Assembly (NCBI GenBank): GCA_963747005.1
Contig: CAVVDT010000003.1
Coordinates: forward strand, 434,001-498,000
Direction: 5' to 3'
Source of the DNA: CAVVDT01 sp963747005
GTDB taxonomy: Bacteria > Pseudomonadota > Alphaproteobacteria > Rhizobiales > Aestuariivirgaceae
DNA length: 64,000 nt
The notes under the pieces: generated by a model
Told to the model about the DNA's origin: nothing
Seen by the model: only the letters and a program-made list of their open reading frames with translations
The model's database searches: none
Shown here: positions 8,520 to 16,912 of the stretch, piece by piece
How the letters are laid out: each line of letters starts with the position of its first letter
How positions within the stretch are numbered: position 1 is the stretch's first letter
Position numbers and translations under genes: made by a program

Positions 8520-9155
8520 TCAGGCCCGCTTCTTCGGCGCGCGCGGCATGAGCTCGTAAGGGTGCTTCCATCCCGGCAGCGAGGCGATGCGGTCGAGCCA
8601 GCGGCGGATGTTGGTGTAGGGCGAAAGCGTCAGACCCAACTCGCCCTCGTAATAGAGGTAGCCGCACAAGGAGAGATCGGCGATGGTCGCCCGCTTGCCG
8701 ATGATGAAGTCGCGGCTCGATAGCTGCCCGTCGACGATCTTCAGGGCTGCCTCGGCGCGTCCCTTGAGGAATTCCACCACCTTCGGCTCACCGCCGCCGG
8801 CAAACTGCAGGAGGAAGCGCAGGGTCGCCAGGTAGCTGGTGAACTTGTGGTTGTCGAACAGGATCCAGCGCCATACCTCGCGGCGTTCATCGTCGCTCTT
8901 GGCGGAGAACTTTCGCGTCTGCTCGGCCAGGTAATCGAGGATGACGCCTGATTGCGAGAGCCTGACGTCGCCGTGCACCAGCACCGGCGCCTCGCCCATG
9001 GCGTTGACGTCGCGGCGGTAGGCCTCGCTGCGCGTCTCGCCGTTGAAGAAATCGATGAGGTGCGGTTCCCAGTCGAGCCGGCATAGAGCCAGCATCAGCG
9101 CGGCCTTGTAGGAATTCCCCAACTCGGCAAAGCAGTAGAGCGTGTAGTCAGCCAT
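8520..9155 (-). CDS. glutathione S-transferase family protein
   Basis: 211 residues. The N-terminal thioredoxin-like domain begins YTLYCFAELGNSYKAAL, with the SQSGVILDYLAE glutathione-binding (SNAIL/TRAIL-like) segment near residue 67. The C-terminal helical domain contains IGKRATIADLSLCGYLYY, the usual GST N-capping/hydrophobic-staple region. It is cytosolic. It is the first gene of a two-gene unit with the flavin oxidoreductase 10 bp downstream, suggesting involvement in handling a reactive product such as formaldehyde. That link is inference only. Confidence 0.85.
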   Translation of the reverse strand: MADYTLYCFAELGNSYKAALMLALCRLDWEPHLIDFFNGETRSEAYRRDVNAMGEAPVLVHGDVRLSQSGVILDYLAEQTRKFSAKSDDERREVWRWILFDNHKFTSYLATLRFLLQFAGGGEPKVVEFLKGRAEAALKIVDGQLSSRDFIIGKRATIADLSLCGYLYYEGELGLTLSPYTNIRRWLDRIASLPGWKHPYELMPRAPKKRA

Positions 9156-9231
9156 GGTGCCTCTTGATCCCCCCGCGAACGCCCCCGAGATTTAAAGTCC
9201 GATTGCGGCGCTGGCAAGGAGCAGGCCGGTC

Positions 9232-10242
9232 TCAGCGCACGTCGAGCACCGAGGTCCTGGCGCGCCGTACCACCTCGGTGGCGGTCGAGCCGCGCAAGGC
9301 CCGTTGCAGGCGGGTGCGGCCCTCGTCGGTGACCACGATCACCTGATAGTCCTCGCCCGCCTTGGCGATTTCCTCGTGCGGCCGGCCGACGGCGGTCAGG
9401 GTCTTTCTCACCCTTATGCCGATGGCGGTGAGCAGCGTGCGCGCCGCCTTGACGTTGGCATCGGCCCATTTGAGGTTCTTCTTCTTGTCGGCGGCGCAGA
9501 ACAGCGTGATCGGCTGGCCCGTCATGTGGGCCAGGACCGCCGACCGTCGCACCGCCTGCATGGAGCGCGCCGTGCCGTCGGTGCAGATGAGGAACCCGGT
9601 CTTGTCGAGGCTGGCACGGGTCACCAGCACCGAGCACGGCGCCAGCATGGCAACCCGTTGCACCACGCCCGATCCGAACCACGAATAGACCTCGCCGCGC
9701 CACGCCGACGGCTCACCCAGGATCATCAGGTTGTAGGGACCGAGCTCATACTGGTCGAGAATGCCGGAAGCCGGATCCGGCGCCGTCTTGAGTTTCAGCA
9801 CCACCGACTTGCCCTCGGTGCTCTTGTATTCCACCTTGTTGTCGCCGAGCGGATCGCCCCAGGCGTCTTCATGGGCAGTGGTGGTGGGCCAGTCGCCGGC
9901 CGGCACGCCTTCCTCGCGCAGGATATCCAGCGCCTGCTTGAGGTCGCGTACGCCGGGTAATTCGAAGCCCGCATCCAGCATGTTCTGGCGCGCCAGGCGG
10001 ACCTGCAACCCGCCCGACCACAAGCCCTGGTCGACCGGGCGCACAAACAGGATGATGATGTCGCAGTCGTTGCCCGGCGCCAGGCGGGCGGCAAACCGCA
10101 CCGTGGTGAAGGCCTGCTCGCTGCCGTCGATGCAGGCCAGCACCCGGAAGCGGCTGCGGCGCTGGGCGCGAAGCTGGGCATAGGTCTTTTCGACGGCGCG
10201 TTCCTGGCGCTCGCTGAGGGGTGTCTTCTTGAACAGTCCCAT
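9232..10242 (-). CDS. tandem universal stress protein
   Basis: 336 residues containing two UspA-like alpha/beta domains. The first has FRVLACIDGSEQAF and LGEPSAW...VQRVAMLAPCSVLV. The second has GFLICTDGTARSMQAV and ends TATEVVRRARTSVLDV. The inter-domain region includes an insertion (about 105-160). The usual ATP-binding GxxGS(x9)GS motif is not clean, so nucleotide binding is uncertain. It begins 3 bp after the SLC13 permease stop, so the two are co-transcribed. The pairing suggests that the Usp modulates the transporter under stress. Confidence 0.85.
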   Translation of the reverse strand: MGLFKKTPLSERQERAVEKTYAQLRAQRRSRFRVLACIDGSEQAFTTVRFAARLAPGNDCDIIILFVRPVDQGLWSGGLQVRLARQNMLDAGFELPGVRDLKQALDILREEGVPAGDWPTTTAHEDAWGDPLGDNKVEYKSTEGKSVVLKLKTAPDPASGILDQYELGPYNLMILGEPSAWRGEVYSWFGSGVVQRVAMLAPCSVLVTRASLDKTGFLICTDGTARSMQAVRRSAVLAHMTGQPITLFCAADKKKNLKWADANVKAARTLLTAIGIRVRKTLTAVGRPHEEIAKAGEDYQVIVVTDEGRTRLQRALRGSTATEVVRRARTSVLDVR

Positions 10243-10245
10243 CGC

Positions 10246-11790
10246 CTACCTCGTGATCAGCGGCCAGTAGAAGGTCGATAGCAGCATCAACAAGATGAAC
10301 GACACCAGCATCATCCGCCAGCCGATCTTCAAAAAGTCGGTGCCCTTCAGATAGCCCGAGGCATAGATGATGGTGAAGGCCGGCTGCGCTGCCGCCGTCA
10401 GATAGCCGAAGGAGGAGGAAATGGCGGCGATGAAGCCGATGACGATGGGATCCTCGTGGGTGACGGTCGCCGTCTTCAGCACCACCGGACCCAGCACCGC
10501 CACCGCGGCGCCGGCGGTCATGGTGTTGGAGACCGTGAAGGTGAGTACCGAGATTGCCGCGTGCAGGCCGACGCCCGATCCCGCGCCAATGGGTTTGAGG
10601 GCGGCAATGAAACTCTGCGCCACCCATTCCGCCGCCCCCGTCGCCTGCATCTCGACACCCAGCGAAATCGCTGCCGCATAGAGCAGCACCACGCCCCAGT
10701 TGACGCCGGAATTGATGTCCTCCCAACGCACCAGCCCGGAGACGAGGAAGGCGCTCACCCCCATCAGCGCGATGGTGCCAAGGCCCAGTTGTTCCGACAT
10801 GAACACCCAGCCGAGGATGGTCAGGCCGAAAATGGCGATCGACACGTAGTCGGAAATCTTCAACGGGCCTTCCACCATCACCTGGGCACGCAGGCGCGCA
10901 ATCGCCCGCGACATGTCCCTGGTCTCGGGCCGGAAGGTGAAGAACAACAGCGCCGTGACGATCGGCAGCCGCAGCAGGAACATCGGGAAGGCATAGAGTG
11001 CCCAGCCCATGTAATCCATCAGGAAGCGGCGGGTGGAAGGATCGATGGGATTGAAGAAGAACTCGTACCAGTAGTTGATCATGATGGCGTTGCGCGCCCC
11101 GCCCGAGGGGGTGGCGATGCCGGCGATGGAGCAGCCGTAGGAGATCGAGAACAGGATCACCGCGGCAAGGTTGTGGATCTTCTTGGGATCGGGCGAAGTG
11201 AGCTGGATGAGGCGCATGCCCACCGGCAGCATCATTGCCGCCACCGTATGCTCGCCGATGAAGGCGGCGATCATGCCACACACCGCGGTGATGCCGAAAC
11301 TCACCCAGTAGGCATTGGTGCCGGTCACCCTGACGATGGCCCAGGCGATGCGCCGGTCGAGCTTCTGCTTGACGATGGCCACCGCCAGCATCAGCGAGCC
11401 GAGGATGAACAGCACCGAATCGGTCATCAGCGACTGCGCCACCCTGGTGGGGGAAACCCCCAAAAGCACCACCTCGCCGACAATGATCAGCAACGGCACG
11501 GTGGGCAGCGGCACCGGTTCGGTGACAAAAATGATGGTCGCCATGAGCATCATGGAGAGCACCAATTGGCCTTCATGGCTGAGACCCGCCGGCAGCGGCA
11601 GGTGGGCAAAGGCGAAGCCCGCCAGCATGGAGATGAAGAACCAGCGCTTGGCCCAGAAGAACTGCAGATCGATGAGGCTGAGGATGTAGCGTACGCGCTG
11701 ATAGCCGCGCCGCCGCATGCGCGTCAGGCGCTGGTCGGGCTCATGCGCCTGCAAACTGTCGCGGGCAAGCAGGAAATCTGCTGTCGCCAT
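10246..11790 (-). CDS. SLC13 (DASS) family permease
   Basis: 514 residues from the ATG at 11790 (MATADFLLARD). An upstream in-frame extension was rejected because it overlaps the divergent dipeptidase start region and is low complexity. About 11-12 hydrophobic helices are visible. The DASS hallmarks are present: IGEHTVAAMML and a GCSIAGIATPSGGARNAIM hairpin in the first half, and TFTVSNTMTAGAAVAV in the second, which carry the SNT-type sodium/carboxylate motifs. It is an inner-membrane symporter for dicarboxylates, citrate, sulfate or similar anions; the exact substrate is unknown. It is followed by a tandem Usp gene 3 bp downstream. Confidence 0.85.
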   Translation of the reverse strand: MATADFLLARDSLQAHEPDQRLTRMRRRGYQRVRYILSLIDLQFFWAKRWFFISMLAGFAFAHLPLPAGLSHEGQLVLSMMLMATIIFVTEPVPLPTVPLLIIVGEVVLLGVSPTRVAQSLMTDSVLFILGSLMLAVAIVKQKLDRRIAWAIVRVTGTNAYWVSFGITAVCGMIAAFIGEHTVAAMMLPVGMRLIQLTSPDPKKIHNLAAVILFSISYGCSIAGIATPSGGARNAIMINYWYEFFFNPIDPSTRRFLMDYMGWALYAFPMFLLRLPIVTALLFFTFRPETRDMSRAIARLRAQVMVEGPLKISDYVSIAIFGLTILGWVFMSEQLGLGTIALMGVSAFLVSGLVRWEDINSGVNWGVVLLYAAAISLGVEMQATGAAEWVAQSFIAALKPIGAGSGVGLHAAISVLTFTVSNTMTAGAAVAVLGPVVLKTATVTHEDPIVIGFIAAISSSFGYLTAAAQPAFTIIYASGYLKGTDFLKIGWRMMLVSFILLMLLSTFYWPLITR

Positions 11791-11869
11791 GGCCTCAGGC
11801 CCCTTGCCGGCGGACTCGCCGCCGTGGGAAAGTGCCGGCGCGACGCGAACCGCGAGGGAGGATTCGACC

Positions 11870-13276
11870 ATGGCCGACGAAGCTGCCGCACTTGCCACTG
11901 CCGATCAGGGACTTGAAGCGAGCATCGACCGCTGGATCGAGCTGTTGCGGATCCCCTCGATCTCGACGGATCCCGCCTATGGCGCCGACTGTCGCAAGGC
12001 CGCCGAATGGCTGGTCGGCACGCTGAAGAAACTGGGATTCGATGCAAGTTTGCGCGACACCACCGGCCATCCCATGGTGGTCGCCCATTACCGCGCCAAG
12101 AAACGCGGGTCGCGTGTGCCTCACGTCCTGTTCTACGGTCATTACGACGTCCAGCCGGCCGATCCTCTGGAGAAATGGCAAACGCCGCCCTTCGAGCCGG
12201 TGAGGCGGCGCGACAGGGACGGTCTTGAACGGGTATATGCCCGAGGAGCCGCCGACGACAAGGGCCAACTCCTTACCTTTATCGAGGCCAGCCGCGCCTG
12301 GCTTGAAGCAACCGGCGATCTGCCGCTTGATGTGACCATCCTGTTCGAAGGCGAAGAGGAATCCGGCTCCCCCAGTCTGGTCCCCTTCCTCAAGGCCAAC
12401 CGCAAGGAACTGGCCCACGACGTGGCGCTGGTCTGCGACACCAACATGTGGGACGCCAGGACCCCCGCCATCACCACTCGGCTGCGCGGTATCGTCCACG
12501 ACGAGGTGGCGATCATCGGCCCCCGTGTGGACCTGCATTCGGGTTATTATGGCGGCGCCGCCATGAACCCCATCAGGGTGCTCACCCGCATCATCGCCGA
12601 CCTCCACGACAAATCCGGTCGCATCACCATTCCCGGCTTCTATGACGGCATCAAGGATCCGCCCAAGGCAACCCGCGAGCAATGGGCGAAGCTGAAGTTC
12701 TCCGAACAGAAGTTTCTCGCCGAGGTCGGGCTGAAGGCAGCCGCCGGCGAGGCGAAGCGCTCGGTGCTGGAGCAGATCTGGTCGCGTCCGACAGCGGAAG
12801 TGAACGGCATTATCGGCGGTTACACCGGGGCCGGCAGCAAGACGGTGATCCCGTCGCGGGCCTCGGCAAAATTCTCCTTCCGGCTGGTCGCCGGCCAGGA
12901 CCCGTTGCGGGTGCGCAAGGCCTTCCATGCCTTTGTGAAACAGCGCCTGCCGGTTGGCATCAAGGCCGAATTCGACCCCGAAGGCAGCGGCAGCCCGGCC
13001 AGCGAAATCCCCGAGGACGATCCCTGCCTGGCCAGCGCGGCGAAGGCGCTGAAGGCCGAATTCTCTCGCGCGCCTGTGCTAATGGGTTGCGGCGGCTCGA
13101 TCCCCATCGTCGCCAGCTTCAAGGACATCCTCGGCATGCAAAGCCTGCTGGTCGGCTTCGGGCTTGCCAGCGATGCGATCCATTCCCCCAACGAGAAATA
13201 CGACGTGGCGAGCTTTCATCACGGCATCAGGAGCTGGGCCCGCATCATGGCGGCGCTGGGAGCCATGCCCTCGTGA
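11870..13276 (+). CDS. M20 family dipeptidase
   Basis: 468 residues from the ATG at 11870 behind GAGGGAGGA. The peptidase core shows FYGHYDVQPAD (zinc His and catalytic Asp), GAADDKGQ (bridging Asp), EGEEESGSP (catalytic Glu and zinc Glu) and DAIHSPNEKYD (second-site His). The dimerisation domain (VDLHSGYYGGAA...) sits in the middle. This is the CNDP/dipeptidase subgroup of M20, which cleaves Xaa-dipeptides, and it is cytosolic with no signal peptide. Its stop overlaps the next gene's GTG start, so it is translationally coupled to a potassium channel. Confidence 0.9.
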   Translation: MADEAAALATADQGLEASIDRWIELLRIPSISTDPAYGADCRKAAEWLVGTLKKLGFDASLRDTTGHPMVVAHYRAKKRGSRVPHVLFYGHYDVQPADPLEKWQTPPFEPVRRRDRDGLERVYARGAADDKGQLLTFIEASRAWLEATGDLPLDVTILFEGEEESGSPSLVPFLKANRKELAHDVALVCDTNMWDARTPAITTRLRGIVHDEVAIIGPRVDLHSGYYGGAAMNPIRVLTRIIADLHDKSGRITIPGFYDGIKDPPKATREQWAKLKFSEQKFLAEVGLKAAAGEAKRSVLEQIWSRPTAEVNGIIGGYTGAGSKTVIPSRASAKFSFRLVAGQDPLRVRKAFHAFVKQRLPVGIKAEFDPEGSGSPASEIPEDDPCLASAAKALKAEFSRAPVLMGCGGSIPIVASFKDILGMQSLLVGFGLASDAIHSPNEKYDVASFHHGIRSWARIMAALGAMPS

Positions 13277-13683
13277 TCGTCCAGCTTGCCATCGGCACCG
13301 CCGTCATTGCCGTCACGGTGGCGATCCATGCCGAGATGTTCGCCCTCCTGATGCGCCATTTCGATTGGCTGACGAGCCTGGTGCGTCCCGTCCTCAGGCG
13401 CTTTGCCAATACCGGCGTGATCATGATCGCCATGCTCTATGTCATGCTGGTCCTGACCATCGAGGTCTGGGTGTGGGCGTTTGTCCTGATCCTCATCGGT
13501 GAAGCCAAGGGCCTCGAGCCGGCGGTCTATTTCTCGGTTGTGTGCTTCACCACGCTGGGCTTCGGCGACATGACCCTAGGGCCCGAATGGCGCCTTTTGT
13601 CGGGTCTCATCGGTGCCAACGGCTTCTTGATGTTCGGCTGGTCGACCGCCTTCACCGTGGAACTGGTGCGGCGGACCAGTTAG
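13273..13683 (+). CDS. potassium channel family protein (Ion_trans_2 type)
   Basis: 136 residues from a GTG start inside the preceding stop (GTGA). Three to four hydrophobic segments are visible (about 4-20, 45-70, 105-127). The pore loop reads CFTTLGFGDMTLG, matching the potassium-channel selectivity filter TxGFGD. It is a small two-helix-type pore subunit that would tetramerise in the inner membrane. There is no cytoplasmic RCK or nucleotide-binding domain. Coupling to a dipeptidase is unusual and is noted as a finding. A 30-bp palindrome follows 41 bp after the stop. Confidence 0.8.
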   Translation: MIVQLAIGTAVIAVTVAIHAEMFALLMRHFDWLTSLVRPVLRRFANTGVIMIAMLYVMLVLTIEVWVWAFVLILIGEAKGLEPAVYFSVVCFTTLGFGDMTLGPEWRLLSGLIGANGFLMFGWSTAFTVELVRRTS

Positions 13684-13724
13684 CGCAAAACCATGCCTGA
13701 TCGGGTCGCGCTCCGGGCGCATGT

Positions 13725-13754
13725 CCGCAAGATTACGACGTCGTAATCTTGCGG
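13725..13754. repeat. 30-bp perfect palindrome (15-bp arms, no loop)
   Basis: The arm CCGCAAGATTACGAC at 13725-13739 is followed immediately by its exact reverse complement at 13740-13754. It lies 41 bp after the ion-channel stop and about 190 bp before the next gene. There is no T-tract after it, so it is not a classical intrinsic terminator. A dimeric repressor site or an intergenic repeat element is possible. Confidence 0.7.
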
Positions 13755-13947
13755 CCGGAATTGCGGCGGGTCTGCCACAATTCCGCTGCAAAGCTTGCTG
13801 CGATTTAACTAGCGGGAAATCTTTGCCGGGTGCAGATTCCGCCGCGTCAGGCAAGCACTGCCGGATATGACATCCCTCGCCGAGGGTGTGGCCACGACGC
13901 GGGATTCCCAACACCACCACACTGGACATCCACTGGAGAAAAAGGAA

Positions 13948-14226
13948 ATGAGAACTTCAGTTCTCGTCGCGGTACTGCTTGCCGCAACCATGGGCGCCAG
14001 CAGCGCCTATGCTGCAACCGTTACCAACAAGGACAAGGCGGCCCACAAGGTCACCCTGACCGAGGGCAGCAAGGTCATGCATGTGTCCTTCAAGGCCGGC
14101 GAGACCCGCAAGGGCATCTGCAAGAAGGCGGCCTGCGTGCTGAAGCTTGGCTCGAGTTCGGTGAAGCTCGCCAAGAACGCCGGCGTCGTCACGATCCAGG
14201 ACGGCAAGCTGATGATGGCGAAGTAG
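13948..14226 (+). CDS. small secreted/periplasmic hypothetical protein
   Basis: 92 residues. The ATG at 13948 follows an A/G-rich site (GAAAAAGGAA). A classic signal peptide, MRTSVLVAVLLAATMGASSA with AYA cleavage near residue 24, leads to a mature domain of about 68 residues. The mature part is basic, with an alternating beta pattern: HKVTLTEGSKVMHVSFKAGE, the cysteine pair GICKKAACVLKLG, then VVTIQDGKLMMAK. The two cysteines, 5 residues apart, could form a disulfide. I do not recognise a named family. A strong terminator follows. Confidence 0.7.
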   Translation: MRTSVLVAVLLAATMGASSAYAATVTNKDKAAHKVTLTEGSKVMHVSFKAGETRKGICKKAACVLKLGSSSVKLAKNAGVVTIQDGKLMMAK

Positions 14227-14254
14227 TCTCGCCCTTCATCTCTGGCTGAAGAAG

Positions 14255-14279
14255 CGCCCGGTGTCTCCCGCACCGGGCG
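14255..14279 (+). terminator. intrinsic-type terminator hairpin
   Basis: The stem CGCCCGGTG / CACCGGGCG has 9 perfect pairs and a 7-nt loop, is followed by TTTCGCGTTT and lies 29 bp after the stop at 14226. It is well placed to end transcription of the small secreted protein gene. Confidence 0.7.
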
Positions 14280-14338
14280 TTTCGCGTTTCGGGCCCGGTT
14301 TCAATCCACCTCCGCCGGCATCGCTTGACGTCCTCACT

Positions 14339-14356
14339 GCTGACGTCTCGCTGACA
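14339..14356 (+). promoter_or_regulatory. heptad direct repeat, OmpR/PhoP-type binding site
   Basis: GCTGACG-N4-GCTGACA, two heptads repeated at 11 bp, lies 77 bp upstream of the 54-residue secreted protein gene at 14433. The same arrangement occurs in front of the PepSY-regulator operon, the GKxD-repeat protein and the RTX protein. It is therefore a likely site for the response regulator encoded at 20192-20854. Confidence 0.6.
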
Positions 14357-14432
14357 AGGCCCACAGACCTTCTGTCACCCGGCATGACCTATGGTCATCG
14401 TCGTTGGACCTTACAAAAGAGGAGCAAGGACG

Positions 14433-14597
14433 ATGGACCGCAGACAGTTGCTTGGATGGATCACGCTCGCCGGGATGGCGGCCCTGCCCGCCGCCGCGTT
14501 TGCCCGCGAAGATCGCAATTCAGCCGAAGATTACATCGGCGATCGTCACGACAAGCAGGGCGAGCATGACGCCAACGGGTCCGGCCACGACGAGTGA
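14433..14597 (+). CDS. small Asp/His-rich secreted protein
   Basis: 54 residues from an ATG behind AGAGGAGCAAGGA. It has a twin-arginine-like or Sec signal (MDRRQLLGWITLAGMAALPA, cleavage after AFA). The mature part is only about 30 residues and is very rich in Asp, His, Glu and Gly (GDRHDKQGEHDANGSGHDE). The N-terminus resembles that of the PepSY protein at 20854-21288 (RRQLFAWI), and both promoters carry the heptad repeat. Cation binding by the acidic/His tail is plausible. The function is unknown. It is convergent with the PNPOx-like gene. Confidence 0.65.
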   Translation: MDRRQLLGWITLAGMAALPAAAFAREDRNSAEDYIGDRHDKQGEHDANGSGHDE

Positions 14598-14631
14598 CCC
14601 GGACCGGGCTGCCGGCGGACCTTTGCCGCCG

Positions 14632-15288
14632 TCAGCCCAGTTTCAGGTCTGTGGCGTGAACGGGTGGCTCGAGCCCCGCCAGGTTGCGTGGATCGGCGAC
14701 CGGGTCGAGGACGCTCATGGCGACCGGAACGACGCCTGCCCAGATCGGCAGGGCATAGTCTTCCTCGTCATCGCCCGGCGGGCCCGAACGCATCTTCACC
14801 GAGGCCTCATCGAGGGGCATCGAGAGCACCGTGGTCGCCTTCATCTCCTTCGCCGTCGCGGCGCGCAGCATGTCCCAGCGGCCGGGAAACAGCCCGTTGA
14901 CGAAGGTTTCGAGGCGGGCCGCCTTCTCGTCCGGGTCGACAATCTTCACCGCCCGCCCCAGCACCATCACCGAGCGGTAGTTGACTGAATGATGGAAGGC
15001 CGAGCGCGCCAGCACGAACCCGTCGATGAGGGTGACCGTCAGGCACACATCGGCATCTTCTGTCGCCTTCAGCATGCGGCTGGCGGCTGATCCGTGCCAA
15101 AAGACCCGGTCGCCCTCGCGCCATTGCAGCGTCGGCGTCACATAGGGCTGGCCGTCGAACACATAGCCGACATGGGCAACCGGATTGGCATCGAGGACGG
15201 CATGAACGCTTTCCGCATCGTAGTGGCCGCGCTCGTGCAGGCGTTTGACGCGAACCCTCTGCGAGGGAGCGGCGGATAATCTGGCCAT
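14632..15288 (-). CDS. pyridoxamine 5'-phosphate oxidase-like FMN split-barrel protein
   Basis: 218 residues. The split-barrel core shows AHVGYVFDGQPYVTPTLQW, VFWHGSAASRML and CLTVTLIDGFVLARSAFHHSVNYRSVMVLG, matching the PNPOx-like family often annotated as flavin-nucleotide-binding or nitroimidazole-resistance protein. It is cytosolic. It is divergent from a MocR/GntR-aminotransferase regulator that typically senses PLP or controls such an oxidase. B6 metabolism or a flavin-dependent detoxification role is inferred from this pairing; true PNP oxidase activity is not established. Confidence 0.85.
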   Translation of the reverse strand: MARLSAAPSQRVRVKRLHERGHYDAESVHAVLDANPVAHVGYVFDGQPYVTPTLQWREGDRVFWHGSAASRMLKATEDADVCLTVTLIDGFVLARSAFHHSVNYRSVMVLGRAVKIVDPDEKAARLETFVNGLFPGRWDMLRAATAKEMKATTVLSMPLDEASVKMRSGPPGDDEEDYALPIWAGVVPVAMSVLDPVADPRNLAGLEPPVHATDLKLG

Positions 15289-15323
15289 CGGGCACCTCCT
15301 TGTATGGCGGAGAAATTATCTGC

Positions 15324-15351
15324 AAACTGGACATAAGAAAATGTCCAGTTT
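15324..15351. promoter_or_regulatory. inverted repeat operator between MocR and PNPOx-like genes
   Basis: AAACTGGACAT and ATGTCCAGTTT are perfect 11-bp inverted arms around AAGAAA. The element lies in the divergent promoter and its right arm contains the first in-frame ATG (15341) of the MocR gene. It is a good candidate for an autoregulatory operator. Confidence 0.6.
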
Positions 15352-16813
15352 CATGAAATCAGACCAGTCCACTTTGCAGGCCAGCCTGCTCGTCCCGGGG
15401 CTCGAGCGCGGCGGCCCCCGGCCCATGCATGTAGCATTGGCCGCCGCCCTCAAGGCGCGCATCCTCGCCGGCCACCTGAGCCCGGGGGCCCGGTTGCCCT
15501 CCAGCCGCAGCCTTGCCGAAGAGCTGGCGGTGTCGCGCACGACCGTGGTGGCGGCGATCGACCAACTGGTGGCCGAAGGCTATGCCGAAGGGCATCCGGG
15601 TTCCGGGGTTTATGTGGCGGCCAACCTGCCCGACAGCGTCCTGCAAGCCCGTCCGCAACGACCGATCGCCCCGGCCAAAGAGCAGGGCGGGTTGACAGAG
15701 CCCCGACCCCCGCGTCCCTTCCAGCCGGCCCAGCCCGATCTCGAAGCCTTTCCCCATGCCGCCTGGGCGCGGCTTTTCCTTAAAGTCTGGCGCGACCCGC
15801 CGGCGGGTCTCCTGGCGGGCGGCGATGCGGCCGGATATGTCGATCTGCGGCGCGAGATCGCCCGCCACCTCAGCGCCTGGCGCGGCATCGACTGCCGGCC
15901 GGCCGAAGTGATCGTCACGTCGGGCGTAGCCGAAGCGCTCGACCTCATTGCCCACGCCTTACTGGAGCCGGGTGCAATGGTCGCCGTGGAAGAGCCCGGC
16001 TATCCGCTGGCTGCCCGCGTCCTGCATCGCGCCGGCCGCCGGCCACTGCCGGTTGCCATCGACGAGCAGGGGCTCGATGTGGCAGCGCTGACACAATCGC
16101 CGCATGCCGCGAGCGCCGTGCTGGTGACGCCGTCGCGCCATTATCCGCTGGGGGCGACGCTGCCCCTGGCGCGGCGCCTCGATCTTCTTTCGTGGGCACG
16201 CGAGACCACACCGCCGCGCCTCGTCATCGAGGACGACTACGATAGCGAATACCGCTATCAGGGCCAGCCGCTGCCCGCCCTCATGGGCCTCGATCCGGCC
16301 GCCCCGGTCATCTATCTCGGCAGCTTTTCCAAGGTGCTGACGTCAAGTCTGAGACTGGGCTTCATGGTGGTGCGCGAGCCGTTCCACGCAGCCGTCATGC
16401 ACGCCCTTGCCGAAACCGGGCCGCGTGCGGCGCTGACCGCCCAGCCGGTTCTCGCCCACTTCATGGCCTCGGGCGAGTTTGCCCGCCACATCCGCCGCAC
16501 GCGGCGGCTCTATGCCCGCCGGCAGAGGGCGCTGGTCGATGCCGCCGGGCAGTATCTCGGCGGCCTCTTGCGGGTGGACCCGGCGCCGGCCGGCATGCAC
16601 CTGGTGGCCCGCCTCGATGACGCGCTGGCCGGGCGCATGAACGATGCCGAGGCCAGCCGCCGGGCGGCCGCAGCCGACATTGTCGCACCGGCGCTTTCCG
16701 ATTTCTATGCGCGAATACCCCGGCGCCAGGGACTGCTTTTGGGGTATGCCGGCTTCGATGAGGCAGCGATCGCCGGGGCGGCACAGGCGCTGGCCGTCGC
16801 GCTCACAGCGTGA
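15341..16813 (+). CDS. MocR/PdxR-type PLP-dependent transcriptional regulator
   Basis: 490 residues. The N-terminal GntR winged helix (about 28-100) shows LKARILAGHLSPGARLPSSR and ELAVSRTTVVAAIDQLVAEG. The C-terminal fold-type I aminotransferase domain shows EVIVTSGVAEALDLIAHALL, VEDDYDSEYRY-like IEDDYDSEYRYQG (PLP-contacting Asp/Tyr) and YLGSFSKVLTSSLRLGF with the PLP-lysine (SFSK). The starts at 15341 and 15353 are both possible; neither has a clear ribosome-binding site and the former lies in the inverted repeat. It probably controls the divergent PNPOx-like gene with PLP as a cofactor signal. Confidence 0.9.
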   Translation: MSSFMKSDQSTLQASLLVPGLERGGPRPMHVALAAALKARILAGHLSPGARLPSSRSLAEELAVSRTTVVAAIDQLVAEGYAEGHPGSGVYVAANLPDSVLQARPQRPIAPAKEQGGLTEPRPPRPFQPAQPDLEAFPHAAWARLFLKVWRDPPAGLLAGGDAAGYVDLRREIARHLSAWRGIDCRPAEVIVTSGVAEALDLIAHALLEPGAMVAVEEPGYPLAARVLHRAGRRPLPVAIDEQGLDVAALTQSPHAASAVLVTPSRHYPLGATLPLARRLDLLSWARETTPPRLVIEDDYDSEYRYQGQPLPALMGLDPAAPVIYLGSFSKVLTSSLRLGFMVVREPFHAAVMHALAETGPRAALTAQPVLAHFMASGEFARHIRRTRRLYARRQRALVDAAGQYLGGLLRVDPAPAGMHLVARLDDALAGRMNDAEASRRAAAADIVAPALSDFYARIPRRQGLLLGYAGFDEAAIAGAAQALAVALTA

Positions 16814-16851
16814 AGACGGCAGTCCACGGCGAGCGGAAAGCAAAACGGAAC

Positions 16852-16879
16852 GAGCACCCCCTCGGATGAGAGGATGCTC
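16852..16879 (-). terminator. terminator hairpin for the GKxD-repeat gene
   Basis: Read on the minus strand, GAGCATCCTCTC pairs with GAGGGGGTGCTC (12 pairs including two G-U) across a 4-nt loop and runs into TTCCGTTTTG. It lies 34 bp after the stop at 16913. On the plus strand the same wobble pairs become mismatches, so the hairpin is oriented for the minus-strand gene. Confidence 0.65.
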
Positions 16880-16912
16880 GTCTTGGCCTCGAACGTCGAT
16901 GGCCTGGTCGGC

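Noticed and set aside
10456..11916. Long plus-strand frame opposite the SLC13 permease
   Set aside because: It is His/Gly/Arg/Asp-rich with no domain, and the minus-strand frame encodes a clear membrane transporter.
12682..13683. Apparent fusion of a dipeptidase-region frame with the channel
   Set aside because: The first two thirds are an out-of-frame reading of the dipeptidase. The real channel starts at the GTG at 13273.
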